Source of the DNA: Acidiferrimicrobium sp. IK
GTDB taxonomy: Bacteria > Actinomycetota > Acidimicrobiia > Acidimicrobiales > Palsa-688
DNA: 64,000 nt
Assembly (NCBI RefSeq): GCF_025499425.1
Contig: NZ_JAIMCB010000015.1
Span: forward strand, 1-64,000
Direction: 5' to 3'
Shown: piece after piece, positions 8,898 through 16,675 of the stretch
How the letters are laid out: every line of letters starts with the position of its first letter
How positions within the stretch are numbered: position 1 is the first letter of the stretch
The notes under the pieces: model-generated
Databases searched by the model: none
Seen by the model: the letters and a program-made list of their open reading frames with translations, nothing else
What the model was told of the DNA's origin: nothing
Program-made: the position numbers and the translations under genes

Positions 8898-9763
8898 GCC
8901 TGCTCACCAGCCACTGGACGCTCGACCCGTTCCTCGCGGTGACGGTCCTCGTCGCCGCCTGGCACGAGCACGGCGTGCGCCACCTGGCGTCGCGGTCTCG
9001 CCCGGCGCGCAACGCCGGGCGTCGGCGCCAGTCCCTGCTGTTCTACGCCGGTCTGACCCTCCTCGACCTGGCGGTGATGTCGCCGATCGACTACTGGTCC
9101 GACCAGTTCTTCTGGGTCCACCAGGTCCAGCACCTGCTGCTGATGTTCGCCGCGCCGGTGCTGATCGTCGCCGGCGCCCCGTGGCTGCCCCTCGCCCACG
9201 GCTTGCCGGTCCGCCAGCGCCGCCGGGTCGGCCGGGCCCTGCTGCTTTCCGGGTGGTCGGCGCCGTTGCGCCAGGTCGCACGAACCCTTACCAGGCCGTG
9301 GGTGGCCGTCGTGGTGTTCAACTTGGACATGGTGGCGTGGCACCTGCCCGTCCTGTTCGACCTCGCCTACCGCAACCCGTTCGTGCACATCTGGCTGATG
9401 CACGGCTTGTTCTTCGTGACCGGCGTGGCCTTCTGGCTGCAGTTCACCAACTCGTACCCGCTGCGGCCACGACTGACCCCCATCGCCCAGATAGGGGCGC
9501 TGTTTGGCACCAACGTGGTGATGTTCGTCATCGCGATGACACTGGGCTTGCTGGCGACCACGGCCTGGTACCCGGTCTACGCCAACCTCCATACCGGCCT
9601 GTCGGCCGTCGGCGACCAGCATCTCGGCGCCGGCATCTTGTGGGTGTGCGGGGACTTCTGGGCTCTCCCGGCCATGCACCGGGCCATGCGCCGGTTCATC
9701 GACGACGACCGGGGCGCGACGTGGGAGTCCAGGATCGACCGGCTTCTCCAGGGGGCCCGGTGA
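8894..9763 (+). CDS. ctaG: CtaG-family cytochrome c oxidase assembly protein
   Basis: 289 aa with about seven predicted membrane helices. Family features: HWTLDPFLAVTVLVAAWHEHGV at the N-terminus, SPIDYWSDQFFWVHQVQHLLLMFAAPVLIVAGAP, then NPFVHIWLMHGLFFVTGVAFWLQ and LGAGILWVCGDFWALPAM. The several conserved His and Met residues in the helices fit a role in CuB insertion, as described for the Caa3-type CtaG of Bacillus. GTG start overlapping the SCO stop. It ends four bases past the start of the next gene. Confidence 0.85.
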   Translation: MSLLTSHWTLDPFLAVTVLVAAWHEHGVRHLASRSRPARNAGRRRQSLLFYAGLTLLDLAVMSPIDYWSDQFFWVHQVQHLLLMFAAPVLIVAGAPWLPLAHGLPVRQRRRVGRALLLSGWSAPLRQVARTLTRPWVAVVVFNLDMVAWHLPVLFDLAYRNPFVHIWLMHGLFFVTGVAFWLQFTNSYPLRPRLTPIAQIGALFGTNVVMFVIAMTLGLLATTAWYPVYANLHTGLSAVGDQHLGAGILWVCGDFWALPAMHRAMRRFIDDDRGATWESRIDRLLQGAR

Positions 9764-10413
9764 CCGTCGGGGAGCGGGTGACCCCGCCCGGCGCCCCGGC
9801 GCCTCGCCGGCGCTGGCGGACCAAGACGGGGGCATGGGTGGCGGCGTGCACCGTCGCGGTTATCGGCGCCTCGGTGGCCTTCGACGTGGGCCACTCGACC
9901 ACCCCCGCCGACCGCGCCGGCGATCTGCGCCGCTACGTAGCCGCGCTCAACACGGACATCGCGTCGTGCAACTCGAGTCTGCGCGACTCGCTCTCCGCCT
10001 ACCGGGAGGTCGTGGGGGGACGCCACGACGAGAAGGGGGCGGCCCTGTCGATCATCAGAGGCGACGAACCCAACTGCACCCCTGAAGCCAACAGCAACCT
10101 CTACGACATGGACACGACGGAGGCTCCCGCCACGCTGCGGGCCTACGGGGTCCAGGAGGCCGCGACGGATCTGGGGTCGTGGGCGTTCCCGGCGGCGGCC
10201 GCGGCGATCAACGACCTGGCTGCGATGCTTGCCGCGCCGACGACCGCGGCGGCCGGAGCAGCCCGCTCCGACCTGCAGGCCCGGGCCGCCACCCTCGCCG
10301 AGTTGGGCCGCTCAGCCCAGCTTGTCGTCGACCGGGCCGCCGGGAGCCTCGGGACCGCTGTCGCCCGCCTTGATGTCGGGGCGGCCGGCGATCTCGCTGC
10401 TGGCGGATTTTGA
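9760..10413 (+). CDS. Membrane-anchored extracytoplasmic protein, unknown function
   Basis: 217 aa from the GTG at 9760, which overlaps the ctaG stop (GTGA). The frame is open much further upstream, but that part lies inside ctaG. Basic N-terminus, one membrane helix (about residues 25-42, AWVAACTVAVIGASVAF), then an Ala-rich helical domain outside the membrane with two Cys (IASCNSS, EPNCTPE). I do not recognise the family. Its position as fourth gene after SCO and CtaG suggests an accessory role in oxidase biogenesis. Its last 102 bases overlap the 3' end of a small convergent gene. Confidence 0.65.
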   Translation: MTVGERVTPPGAPAPRRRWRTKTGAWVAACTVAVIGASVAFDVGHSTTPADRAGDLRRYVAALNTDIASCNSSLRDSLSAYREVVGGRHDEKGAALSIIRGDEPNCTPEANSNLYDMDTTEAPATLRAYGVQEAATDLGSWAFPAAAAAINDLAAMLAAPTTAAAGAARSDLQARAATLAELGRSAQLVVDRAAGSLGTAVARLDVGAAGDLAAGGF

Positions 10414-10536
10414 GATCCCACCGAAGTGGCGACCGGGGCGGCGGTCGAAGAACCCCCACAAGACGATGGCGGCCAGGACCGCCAGGGGGAATGCGACGGT
10501 GAGGCCGGCGCCGGCCAGGTTGTGGCTGAATCCCAT
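10312..10536 (-). CDS. Small single-span membrane protein of the oxidase operon
   Basis: 74 aa. N-terminal membrane helix (about residues 9-28, GAGLTVAFPLAVLAAIVLWGFF) followed by a basic, disordered tail ending DDKLG. It starts 14 bases after the subunit III stop, at the place where many actinobacterial oxidase operons encode a tiny extra subunit; no homology is claimed. The C-terminal third overlaps the convergent plus-strand gene by 102 bases, so either this tail or the other gene's tail may be over-extended. Confidence 0.5.
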   Translation of the reverse strand: MGFSHNLAGAGLTVAFPLAVLAAIVLWGFFDRRPGRHFGGISKSASSEIAGRPDIKAGDSGPEAPGGPVDDKLG

Positions 10537-10550
10537 GGCAGCAGCCCCGT

Positions 10551-11222
10551 TCAGTCGATCACGTAGAAGAGGAACCAGAAGGCCACGCCGACCAGCGCCA
10601 GGTAGATGTAGAAGTAGTTGAACGCGTCGAGCGACGCCCGCAGTCGGGTCGCCTCGGGCGTGACCGCCCCACCGAGATCGCCCCGCCCCCGCCACGCGTT
10701 GCGCACTCGCAGCGAGCGGGCCACCAGGGTCTCGAGCCAGTACAGCGCACCGAGGAGGAGCGTCACGTGGACCGGCACCCAGCCGACGAACACGCTGGCG
10801 TACCCGCTGCTGCCGGGATAGAAGTTGAGGCGGGTGAGCTGGTACACCTGCAGACCTACGCTCAAGACCCCCAGCCCCAGGGCGGTGATGGCGGCTACCC
10901 GCCAGTCCAGGTTGAGCCCGTTTCGCAGGCGCCAGACGCCGTAATAGTGCAGCAGTGCGGCGCCGAGGAGCACCACCGTCGCCGAGGTGCCGATCAGCAG
11001 GGACGGGTGCTGCTCCTCGGGATGCCACAAGCCGTGGGAGTTGAGCGAACGCAGGTAGAAGAACGTGAAGGCGAACGCTGCGTAGAGGAATGAGCAGGCG
11101 CCGATCAGCAGCCGGGACCCGGTCCAGATCGAGCCGATGGCGGCGCTGAGCGCCAAGCCCTCCTCCGCGTCGGGGGGGATCGGCGGCGGGGCCGCTCCGG
11201 TGACGTCAGCCAGGTCGGTCAT
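10551..11222 (-). CDS. ctaE: Cytochrome c oxidase subunit III-type protein
   Basis: 223 aa from the ATG at 11222, which overlaps the subunit I stop (ATGA). Five predicted membrane helices, including LLIGACSFLYAAFAFTFFYLRSLN, VFVGWVPVHVTLLLGALYWLET and SLDAFNYFYIYLALVGVAFWFLFYVI. This matches the short, five-helix form of subunit III. It stabilises the core of the heme-copper oxidase in the plasma membrane. Sequence conservation with classical subunit III is low by eye, so the call rests on topology, position between subunit I and a tiny membrane protein, and a few conserved residues. Confidence 0.75.
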   Translation of the reverse strand: MTDLADVTGAAPPPIPPDAEEGLALSAAIGSIWTGSRLLIGACSFLYAAFAFTFFYLRSLNSHGLWHPEEQHPSLLIGTSATVVLLGAALLHYYGVWRLRNGLNLDWRVAAITALGLGVLSVGLQVYQLTRLNFYPGSSGYASVFVGWVPVHVTLLLGALYWLETLVARSLRVRNAWRGRGDLGGAVTPEATRLRASLDAFNYFYIYLALVGVAFWFLFYVID

Positions 11223-13249
11223 CACGACGTCCTTTCGGTGTCGGGGCCCGCGGTAGTGGCCTGTCCGGTCGGGGTGTTGGCGCCGTTGGCCGCGACCGGC
11301 GCCCGACCCGGGGAGAGCAGGTCCGACACCGGTAGGGCTTCGGGGTTGCCGTACTCGTAGGGGCTGGCCAGCACGATCGGGATCCGCTCGAAGTTGCCGG
11401 GCGGGGGTGGGGAGGTGGTCTGCCACTCGAGGCCTCTCGAGTGCCAGGGGTTCTCGACGGTGGCGACCGGCTTGATGATCATCGACCACACCAGGTTGAT
11501 CACGAACAGCAAGATGGCGAAGCCGAGCAGGAACGCGGAGATCGACACCCAGTCGTTGAGGGTCTGCAGCCGCTTGGCGTACTCGAACACCCGGCGCGGC
11601 TGGCCCAGCTCCCCCACCGCGAACAGCGGGAGGAACGTGCTGTTGAAGAACACGAACATGGTGATGAAGTTCCACTTGCCGAGCCGCTGGTTCATCGTTC
11701 GGCCGGTCATCTTGGGCAGCCAGTAGTACAGACCACCGAAGAAGGCGAAGAGCAGGCCGCCCATGATCGTGTAGTGGAAGTGGGCCATCACGAAGAAGCT
11801 GCCGTGGGCGGTGGTGTCGGCCGGGACGTCGGAGAGGAAAACGCCGGAGATCCCGCCGAGCAAGAAGTTGAAGAAGAACCCCATGCAGAACATCATCGGT
11901 ACCGTCAGCCGTATCCGGGCCTTCCACAGGGTGCCCATGCCGACGAGGAAGATGAACCCGGTCGGGATGGAGATCAGCTCCGTGGTGAGCATGAACAGCG
12001 GGCGCATATCGGGGTTGATGCCGCTGTCGAAGAGGTGGTGCTGCCACACGAAGAAGCTCAGCGAGCTGACGCCGACCATGCCGGCGATCGCCACCTTCTG
12101 GGCGAAGATCGGCTTTCGGCAGAACACCGGCAGCATCTCCAGCACGATGGCGAAGCCCGGCAGCGCGAGGATGTACACCTCTGGGTGACCGAAGAACCAA
12201 AACAGGTTCTCCCACAGGTAGCTGCTGCCCCCCAACGTGTCGGTGAAGAACGAGGTCTGCACGGTGCGGTCCATCGCCAGCATGTACAGGCCGCCGAAGA
12301 GCACGGGGGTGGCCAGCACCATGAGGAACGAGGTGGTCATCACCCCCCACACGAAGACAGGCAGCCGGCCCCACGTGAGGCCGGGGGCCCGCAGGTTGAT
12401 GACCGTCACGATGATGTTGAACCCGGCGAGGATGATCGACACCGCCATGACACCGAAGGCCACCACGTAGGCGTCCATGCCCTGCCCGGCCTGGATCGAC
12501 AGGGTCGCGTAGCCGGTCCAACCGGTCGGGAACCCACCTAGCCAGAGGCTGGAGAGCAGGATCACGTACGCGGCCGGGGTGAGCCAGAACGAAAGGGCTT
12601 CGAGGCGGGGGAAGGCCATCCGCTTGGCGCCGATCATCAACGGCACCAAGTAGTTGCCGAACGGCCCGACGACGACCGACGTCATCATCATCATCATCAT
12701 CGTGCCGTGCTCACCGACGATCTCGATGTAGACGCCGGGGCCGAACACGTGGCTGGTCGGCGACAGCAGCTCGGTCCGTACCGCCAACGCCAGCAGGCCG
12801 GCGGTCAGGAAGTACACGATCATCCCGACCATGTATTGGATGCCGACCACCTTGTGGTCCAGCGTGTACTTGAAGTAGCGGCTGGTCCCGGCCCGCCGCT
12901 GCGGGGCGAGGAGCTCCTCCTTGCCGGTCATCTTGAACAGGGGATAGGCCAGCACGCCGATGCCGGCGACCCAGCCGATCGTGCCGCCCAGGTAGCCGAG
13001 GATGATCGACGTGTTGTTGTCGCCGCTGTTGGTCACCTGCTGATATCCGCTGGCCAGCAGGTTGCCGAACCAGTGGCCGAGGAGGTAGCCGAGCACGGCG
13101 AACACCCCGGCGCGCAGCAGGCCCGGCCCGAACAGCGCCGGCAGCTGGAAACCGCGCCGCCGGTCGGGCGGCAGCTCGCCGGGCGCGCCGGGGACCTGCT
13201 CGGATGCGGGTACCTCGACGCCAATGGCGTTGCTCATGTCGATGGCCAT
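11222..13249 (-). CDS. ctaD: Heme-copper oxidase subunit I, divergent aa3-type
   Basis: 675 aa. Heme and copper ligands are complete: His181 and His492 (heme a), His490 (heme a3), His355 with Tyr359 in GHPEVY, His404-His405 (CuB) and a QPRRVFEY propionate-binding arginine pair. Glu357 of GHPE marks a type A1 enzyme. About 125 residues with two additional hydrophobic segments (about 43-65 and 82-105) precede the usual core. Unusual: the D-channel aspartate of IGARDxAFPxLN is Arg210 (IGAKRMAFPRLE), the Asn seven residues on is Glu217, the K-channel lysine of PTGxK is Ile433, and the HD pair near the Mg site is His482-Gly483. The stop overlaps the subunit III start. Confidence 0.9.
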   Translation of the reverse strand: MAIDMSNAIGVEVPASEQVPGAPGELPPDRRRGFQLPALFGPGLLRAGVFAVLGYLLGHWFGNLLASGYQQVTNSGDNNTSIILGYLGGTIGWVAGIGVLAYPLFKMTGKEELLAPQRRAGTSRYFKYTLDHKVVGIQYMVGMIVYFLTAGLLALAVRTELLSPTSHVFGPGVYIEIVGEHGTMMMMMMTSVVVGPFGNYLVPLMIGAKRMAFPRLEALSFWLTPAAYVILLSSLWLGGFPTGWTGYATLSIQAGQGMDAYVVAFGVMAVSIILAGFNIIVTVINLRAPGLTWGRLPVFVWGVMTTSFLMVLATPVLFGGLYMLAMDRTVQTSFFTDTLGGSSYLWENLFWFFGHPEVYILALPGFAIVLEMLPVFCRKPIFAQKVAIAGMVGVSSLSFFVWQHHLFDSGINPDMRPLFMLTTELISIPTGFIFLVGMGTLWKARIRLTVPMMFCMGFFFNFLLGGISGVFLSDVPADTTAHGSFFVMAHFHYTIMGGLLFAFFGGLYYWLPKMTGRTMNQRLGKWNFITMFVFFNSTFLPLFAVGELGQPRRVFEYAKRLQTLNDWVSISAFLLGFAILLFVINLVWSMIIKPVATVENPWHSRGLEWQTTSPPPPGNFERIPIVLASPYEYGNPEALPVSDLLSPGRAPVAANGANTPTGQATTAGPDTERTS
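12683..12700 (-). repeat. (CAT)6 trinucleotide repeat inside subunit I
   Basis: Six perfect CAT units on the plus strand encode six consecutive Met (residues 184-189) directly behind the heme a ligand His181. Slippage would add or remove Met residues without changing frame. The spacing from His181 to Asn199 equals that of canonical subunit I proteins, so the present length fits the fold. Confidence 0.8.
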
Positions 13250-13293
13250 CTAGACCTCCTGTCTGGTGAGGTGAAGGTGGGGAACGTGCGGCG

Positions 13294-14187
13294 TCACGGG
13301 TTCACCGGGTACTGGGGGCCGTAGTAGGTGCCGCCGGCACCGGTCTCGTCGGGCGCGTAGACCGTCGAGTACTTCGGAAGGAGCTTGGTCACCGGCGCCT
13401 CCTGGGCCTCGGTCCGGTTGGCCCAAGCGACGAAGTCCGCCTTGGTCATCACCTGACCGTCGGCGGTCATCGCCCCGTGCCAGAGCCCGCAGAGTTCGGC
13501 GCACATGACGTTGAACTTGCCGGGGTGGTAGGCCTTGACGAAGGCGACGTTGTTGACGCCCGGGTTGGCGTCGGCCTTGACCCCCAACTGGTAGGCCCAG
13601 AAGCTGTGGATCACGTCGAGGGACGTGACGTTGAACTGGATCTCCTGGCCGGCGGGGATCATCAGCGACGTCGTCTCCATGCCGCCATAGGTCGGGTAGC
13701 GGAAGGTGAACCGCCACTGCTGGGCGATGACCTGCACCGGCAGGTACGGGCCGGAGGCGGCGAACAGCGGGCTCGGCCCCGAACCGCTGCCCGCCCCGTT
13801 GTTGTTCTCCAGCTCGTAGGTGCCAAACACCGCCAGGCACAGCACGGTGACGGTGGTGATCCCAACCCACCAACCCGACCAGCGCACCTTGTTGGTGATG
13901 TACGGGCCGTCCTCGATGTCGTCGCCGTCTTGGCGCCAGTTGACCAAGGCGTAGATGATGAACGTGCACACGAGCAGCACCACCGGGGTGGCGACCGTAC
14001 CGAGCACCTTGTTGTCGAATCGCTGCCCGGCGGCCTGGTCGCTCAACCCGCCGGGTGGCAGGTGGGGGCCCCACACGAACCACACCAGAGGCATGCAGAT
14101 CGCGGACAGGATCAGCCAGATGACCAGGATCCGAACACCGTCGGCCCGGCCTGACCTCTCCTCGGTCCGCCCTGTGTCCGGGGCCAT
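13294..14187 (-). CDS. ctaC: Cytochrome c oxidase subunit II with CuA site
   Basis: 297 aa from the ATG at 14187 (shares one base with the stop of the upstream cupredoxin gene). Two membrane helices (about residues 20-39 and 62-82), a third hydrophobic stretch at about 107-124, then the cupredoxin domain. The CuA ligands are intact: His194 in VIHSFW, then Cys229-x3-Cys233-x3-His237-x2-Met240 in CAELCGLWHGAM; Glu231 is the bridging carbonyl residue. No CxxCH heme motif, so it is not a caa3 fusion. Accepts electrons from cytochrome c. Lies 44 bases before subunit I. Confidence 0.92.
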   Translation of the reverse strand: MAPDTGRTEERSGRADGVRILVIWLILSAICMPLVWFVWGPHLPPGGLSDQAAGQRFDNKVLGTVATPVVLLVCTFIIYALVNWRQDGDDIEDGPYITNKVRWSGWWVGITTVTVLCLAVFGTYELENNNGAGSGSGPSPLFAASGPYLPVQVIAQQWRFTFRYPTYGGMETTSLMIPAGQEIQFNVTSLDVIHSFWAYQLGVKADANPGVNNVAFVKAYHPGKFNVMCAELCGLWHGAMTADGQVMTKADFVAWANRTEAQEAPVTKLLPKYSTVYAPDETGAGGTYYGPQYPVNP

Positions 14188-14924
14188 CAGGCCACCACCT
14201 TCAAGAAGCCGGACATGAAGCCGATGGCCGCCATGGGACCTCCGTTGCCGTTGAGGTACGCCAGCCCGCAGGGCACGAAGCACTGCCAGCGGTAGTCGCC
14301 GCCACCGGCGGGCGTGTGGAAGCTGAAGGTGATGGTCGTGTGATCCGAGCTGGTGTCGCACGGCGCCGCGCTGCAGGGATTCTTGGCTTTGGAGGAGATG
14401 CCGTAAAGCGGAACGTTGATCCCGAGGTCGGGGACGTTGAAGGTGTGGGCGATGCCGTTGCCGGCGGCGGGGTCCACCACCGAGGTGGGTTTGCCGTTCA
14501 CCGTCGCTTGGGAGTCGAGGGTCCCGGTGATCCCGCCCCAGAGGCTGTTGCGAAGCGCCCCGCCGCTGTCGTACTCGTCGACGGTGACGTTGATCTGGCG
14601 GTCGGCGGGCAGCTGCCAGATGGTGGAGTGGACCCACTTGCCGCTCGGGTCCTGCACCAGGTAAGAGACCCAGGTCGGGTGGGGACCGAAGCCGATGGCC
14701 GCTACGGTCTGGACCCTCAGGTTGACGGGCCCGGCGGTCTTGGTGAAGTCCACCGACGGCACCGACGACCTCAGGTAGGCGAACACCGCCCAGACGAGGA
14801 CTCCGGTCAGCACTGCGGCCACCCCGAGGACGGCCATGCCTCTGGCCAGGGGTCGGCTGGACAGGGCCACCGGCCGCCTCTCGCCGTCGCTCGCGGCGCT
14901 TGCGCTCGTAGCGGTGTCGGTCAT
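14187..14924 (-). CDS. Membrane-anchored cupredoxin-like protein with modified CuA-type motif
   Basis: 245 aa. One membrane helix (about residues 30-50) and an extracytoplasmic cupredoxin domain. His160 sits in GIAHTFNVP, the usual place of the first copper His. The C-terminal loop has Cys215-x3-Cys219 (WQCFVPCG), like CuA, but the expected His four residues on is Tyr223, and Met231/Met237 follow. A second Cys pair (184, 189) may form a disulfide. It could hold a mononuclear copper, an altered binuclear site or none. Located directly upstream of subunit II and translationally coupled to it, it is a candidate electron donor or copper carrier for this oxidase. Confidence 0.7.
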   Translation of the reverse strand: MTDTATSASAASDGERRPVALSSRPLARGMAVLGVAAVLTGVLVWAVFAYLRSSVPSVDFTKTAGPVNLRVQTVAAIGFGPHPTWVSYLVQDPSGKWVHSTIWQLPADRQINVTVDEYDSGGALRNSLWGGITGTLDSQATVNGKPTSVVDPAAGNGIAHTFNVPDLGINVPLYGISSKAKNPCSAAPCDTSSDHTTITFSFHTPAGGGDYRWQCFVPCGLAYLNGNGGPMAAIGFMSGFLKVVA

Positions 14925-14955
14925 GGGCAGCCCACCCTTCTGCTGGTCATCTGAA

Positions 14956-15531
14956 TCAACCGATCCGCCGCAACCACGGCGCTGCTGCGGCCGGGGTTAG
15001 GGGTCCGACCACCTGGCCGATGGCCTTGTGGCTGGCGTTGAAGAACAACGTCGTCGGCAGCCCTACCAGCCCGGCGGAGGACGCGACGTTCCCGGCGGTG
15101 TCGGCCCCGACCGGGTAGGTCAGGTGGTCAGCGGCCAGCAGACTGCGAGCCGCGGCGCTGCTGTCGTTGACGTCGACGCCGATGACGGCGACGTTCTTCG
15201 GGGCAGTGGCCACCACCTGCCGCATCGCCTTCAGCTCCGCCTGGCAACCGTCGCACCAGGACGCAAAGAAACTGAGCACGACCGGGCGCCCGGCCTCGGC
15301 GGACAGGCTGACGCTCGGCTGCCCGGGTCGCACCGACGCCAGCGAGAAGTCCGAGACCCGCGGCAGACTCCCGGCCGCGACCGCCGCACCTGAGGCTCCA
15401 CCGCCGGTGGTGGCGACTGCCACCCACGCGGCGGCCGCGGCGGCGACCAGTCCGGCCGCGACACCTACCCGCAGCACGCGGGTACGCCCGCGGCCGGAAG
15501 CCATCCGGTAGGTGAGGTAGTCACCAGCCAT
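14956..15531 (-). CDS. TlpA/ResA-like membrane-anchored thioredoxin
   Basis: 191 aa from the ATG at 15531, one base after the heme O synthase stop; an upstream in-frame ATG at 15564 would lie inside that gene. One membrane anchor (about residues 21-41) precedes a TlpA-type thioredoxin fold with the active site Cys93-Asp-Gly-Cys96 (SWCDGC) and the cis-proline loop VGLPTTLFF. It probably keeps the CuA or SCO cysteines reduced during oxidase maturation, an inference from its place between heme O synthase and subunit II. Confidence 0.8.
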   Translation of the reverse strand: MAGDYLTYRMASGRGRTRVLRVGVAAGLVAAAAAAWVAVATTGGGASGAAVAAGSLPRVSDFSLASVRPGQPSVSLSAEAGRPVVLSFFASWCDGCQAELKAMRQVVATAPKNVAVIGVDVNDSSAAARSLLAADHLTYPVGADTAGNVASSAGLVGLPTTLFFNASHKAIGQVVGPLTPAAAAPWLRRIG

Positions 15532-15532
15532 C

Positions 15533-16483
15533 TCAGCCGACATGCAGGAGCCGGTCGAAGGCAAGAGCGCAGAACAGCAGCGTCAGATAGGAGATGGAGT
15601 ATGCGAAGAGGTGCATCGCGGCTGAGGAGTCGGCCCGCCGGTACAGCCGTACCGAGAGGATGATCAGCCCGGCGCCCAGTACCGGCGCGGCGACGGTGTA
15701 GATCACCCCGACGCCGGCGGCCGGGCCGACGAGCAAGGAGGCGGCCACGGTCAAAACGCTGTAGACGACGATCGAGCGGGCCGTGGTGCGCACGCTCACG
15801 ACCGCCGGCATCATCGGCACGCCGGCTGCCTGGTAGTCGTCGCGGTACTTCACCGCCAAAGCCCAGAAGTGTGGCGGCGTCCAGAGGAAGATCACGGCGA
15901 AGAGAACGACCGGCGCCCACCCCAGGCGTCCGGTAACCGCGGCCCAGCCGACGAGCACCGGCACCGCGCCCGCCGCGCCGCCGATGACGATGTTCTGGCG
16001 TGACGTCCGCTTCAGCCACAGGGTGTACACCCCGATGTAGAAGGCGGCGGCGGAGGCGGCGAGCACCGCGCTGAGCAGGTTGGCGGTGAGGGTCAGCTCG
16101 ACGAACGCCACGACCTCCAGCCCGAGAGCGAAGAGAAGCGCCTGGCGAGGTGTCACCGCTCCGGTGACGAGAGGCCGGTGCCTGGTGCGCTGCATGACCC
16201 GGTCGATGTCGCGGTCGACGTACATGTTGAGGGCGTTCGCCCCGCCCGCCGCGCACATGCCGCCGAACAGGGTGGCGAGCACCAGCGTGGCCGAAGGCAG
16301 GTGGTTGCGGTTGGCCACCAGCATCGTCGGAAGGGTGGTGACGAGAAGCAGCTCGATGATCCGCGGTTTGGTCAGTGCGACAAGCGACCGCACCTGCGCC
16401 GCGGCGCGTTGAACGGGCCGCGATTGCTCCGCATCCAGCGTTGGACCGGCATACAACTCGAGTTGCCGTACGTTCATTTCCAC
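15533..16483 (-). CDS. ctaB: Protoheme IX farnesyltransferase (heme O synthase)
   Basis: 316 aa, about nine membrane helices. UbiA-superfamily signature NMYVDRDID (Asn86, Asp90, Asp94: N-x3-D-x3-D) with MQRTRHRPLVTG behind it, and the second Asp motif YRDDYQAAGVPMMP. It attaches a farnesyl group to heme B to give heme O, a step towards the heme A used by aa3 oxidases. First gene of the minus-strand oxidase operon; no heme A synthase gene is seen in the window. The start may be the ATG at 16483 or the one two codons later. Confidence 0.93.
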   Translation of the reverse strand: MEMNVRQLELYAGPTLDAEQSRPVQRAAAQVRSLVALTKPRIIELLLVTTLPTMLVANRNHLPSATLVLATLFGGMCAAGGANALNMYVDRDIDRVMQRTRHRPLVTGAVTPRQALLFALGLEVVAFVELTLTANLLSAVLAASAAAFYIGVYTLWLKRTSRQNIVIGGAAGAVPVLVGWAAVTGRLGWAPVVLFAVIFLWTPPHFWALAVKYRDDYQAAGVPMMPAVVSVRTTARSIVVYSVLTVAASLLVGPAAGVGVIYTVAAPVLGAGLIILSVRLYRRADSSAAMHLFAYSISYLTLLFCALAFDRLLHVG

Positions 16484-16628
16484 CCCCGGCGCAGTATTTC
16501 AGCACGCCGGGGACCGCGAGACAAGAACAGTTTGGGGGGAATGGACATCGCTCCCCTAATGCCCTCATTCCGGTCGAACGGGGTGAGATGCTGCGATAAG
16601 ACCTGAAGCGGGGGCCGGGCGCGGCGAC

Positions 16629-16654
16629 GGGGCGGCGGGATGTCCCGCCGCCCC
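16629..16654 (-). terminator. Strong GC hairpin downstream of the ABC importer operon
   Basis: A perfect 12-bp stem, GGGGCGGCGGGA paired with TCCCGCCGCCCC around a two-base centre, lies 22 bases beyond the stop of the binding-protein gene. No T-run follows in either direction. Likely transcription end or mRNA-stabilising hairpin; it also sits 146 bases upstream of ctaB. Confidence 0.55.
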
Positions 16655-16675
16655 GCGCGTGCCGGGGGGTCTAGG

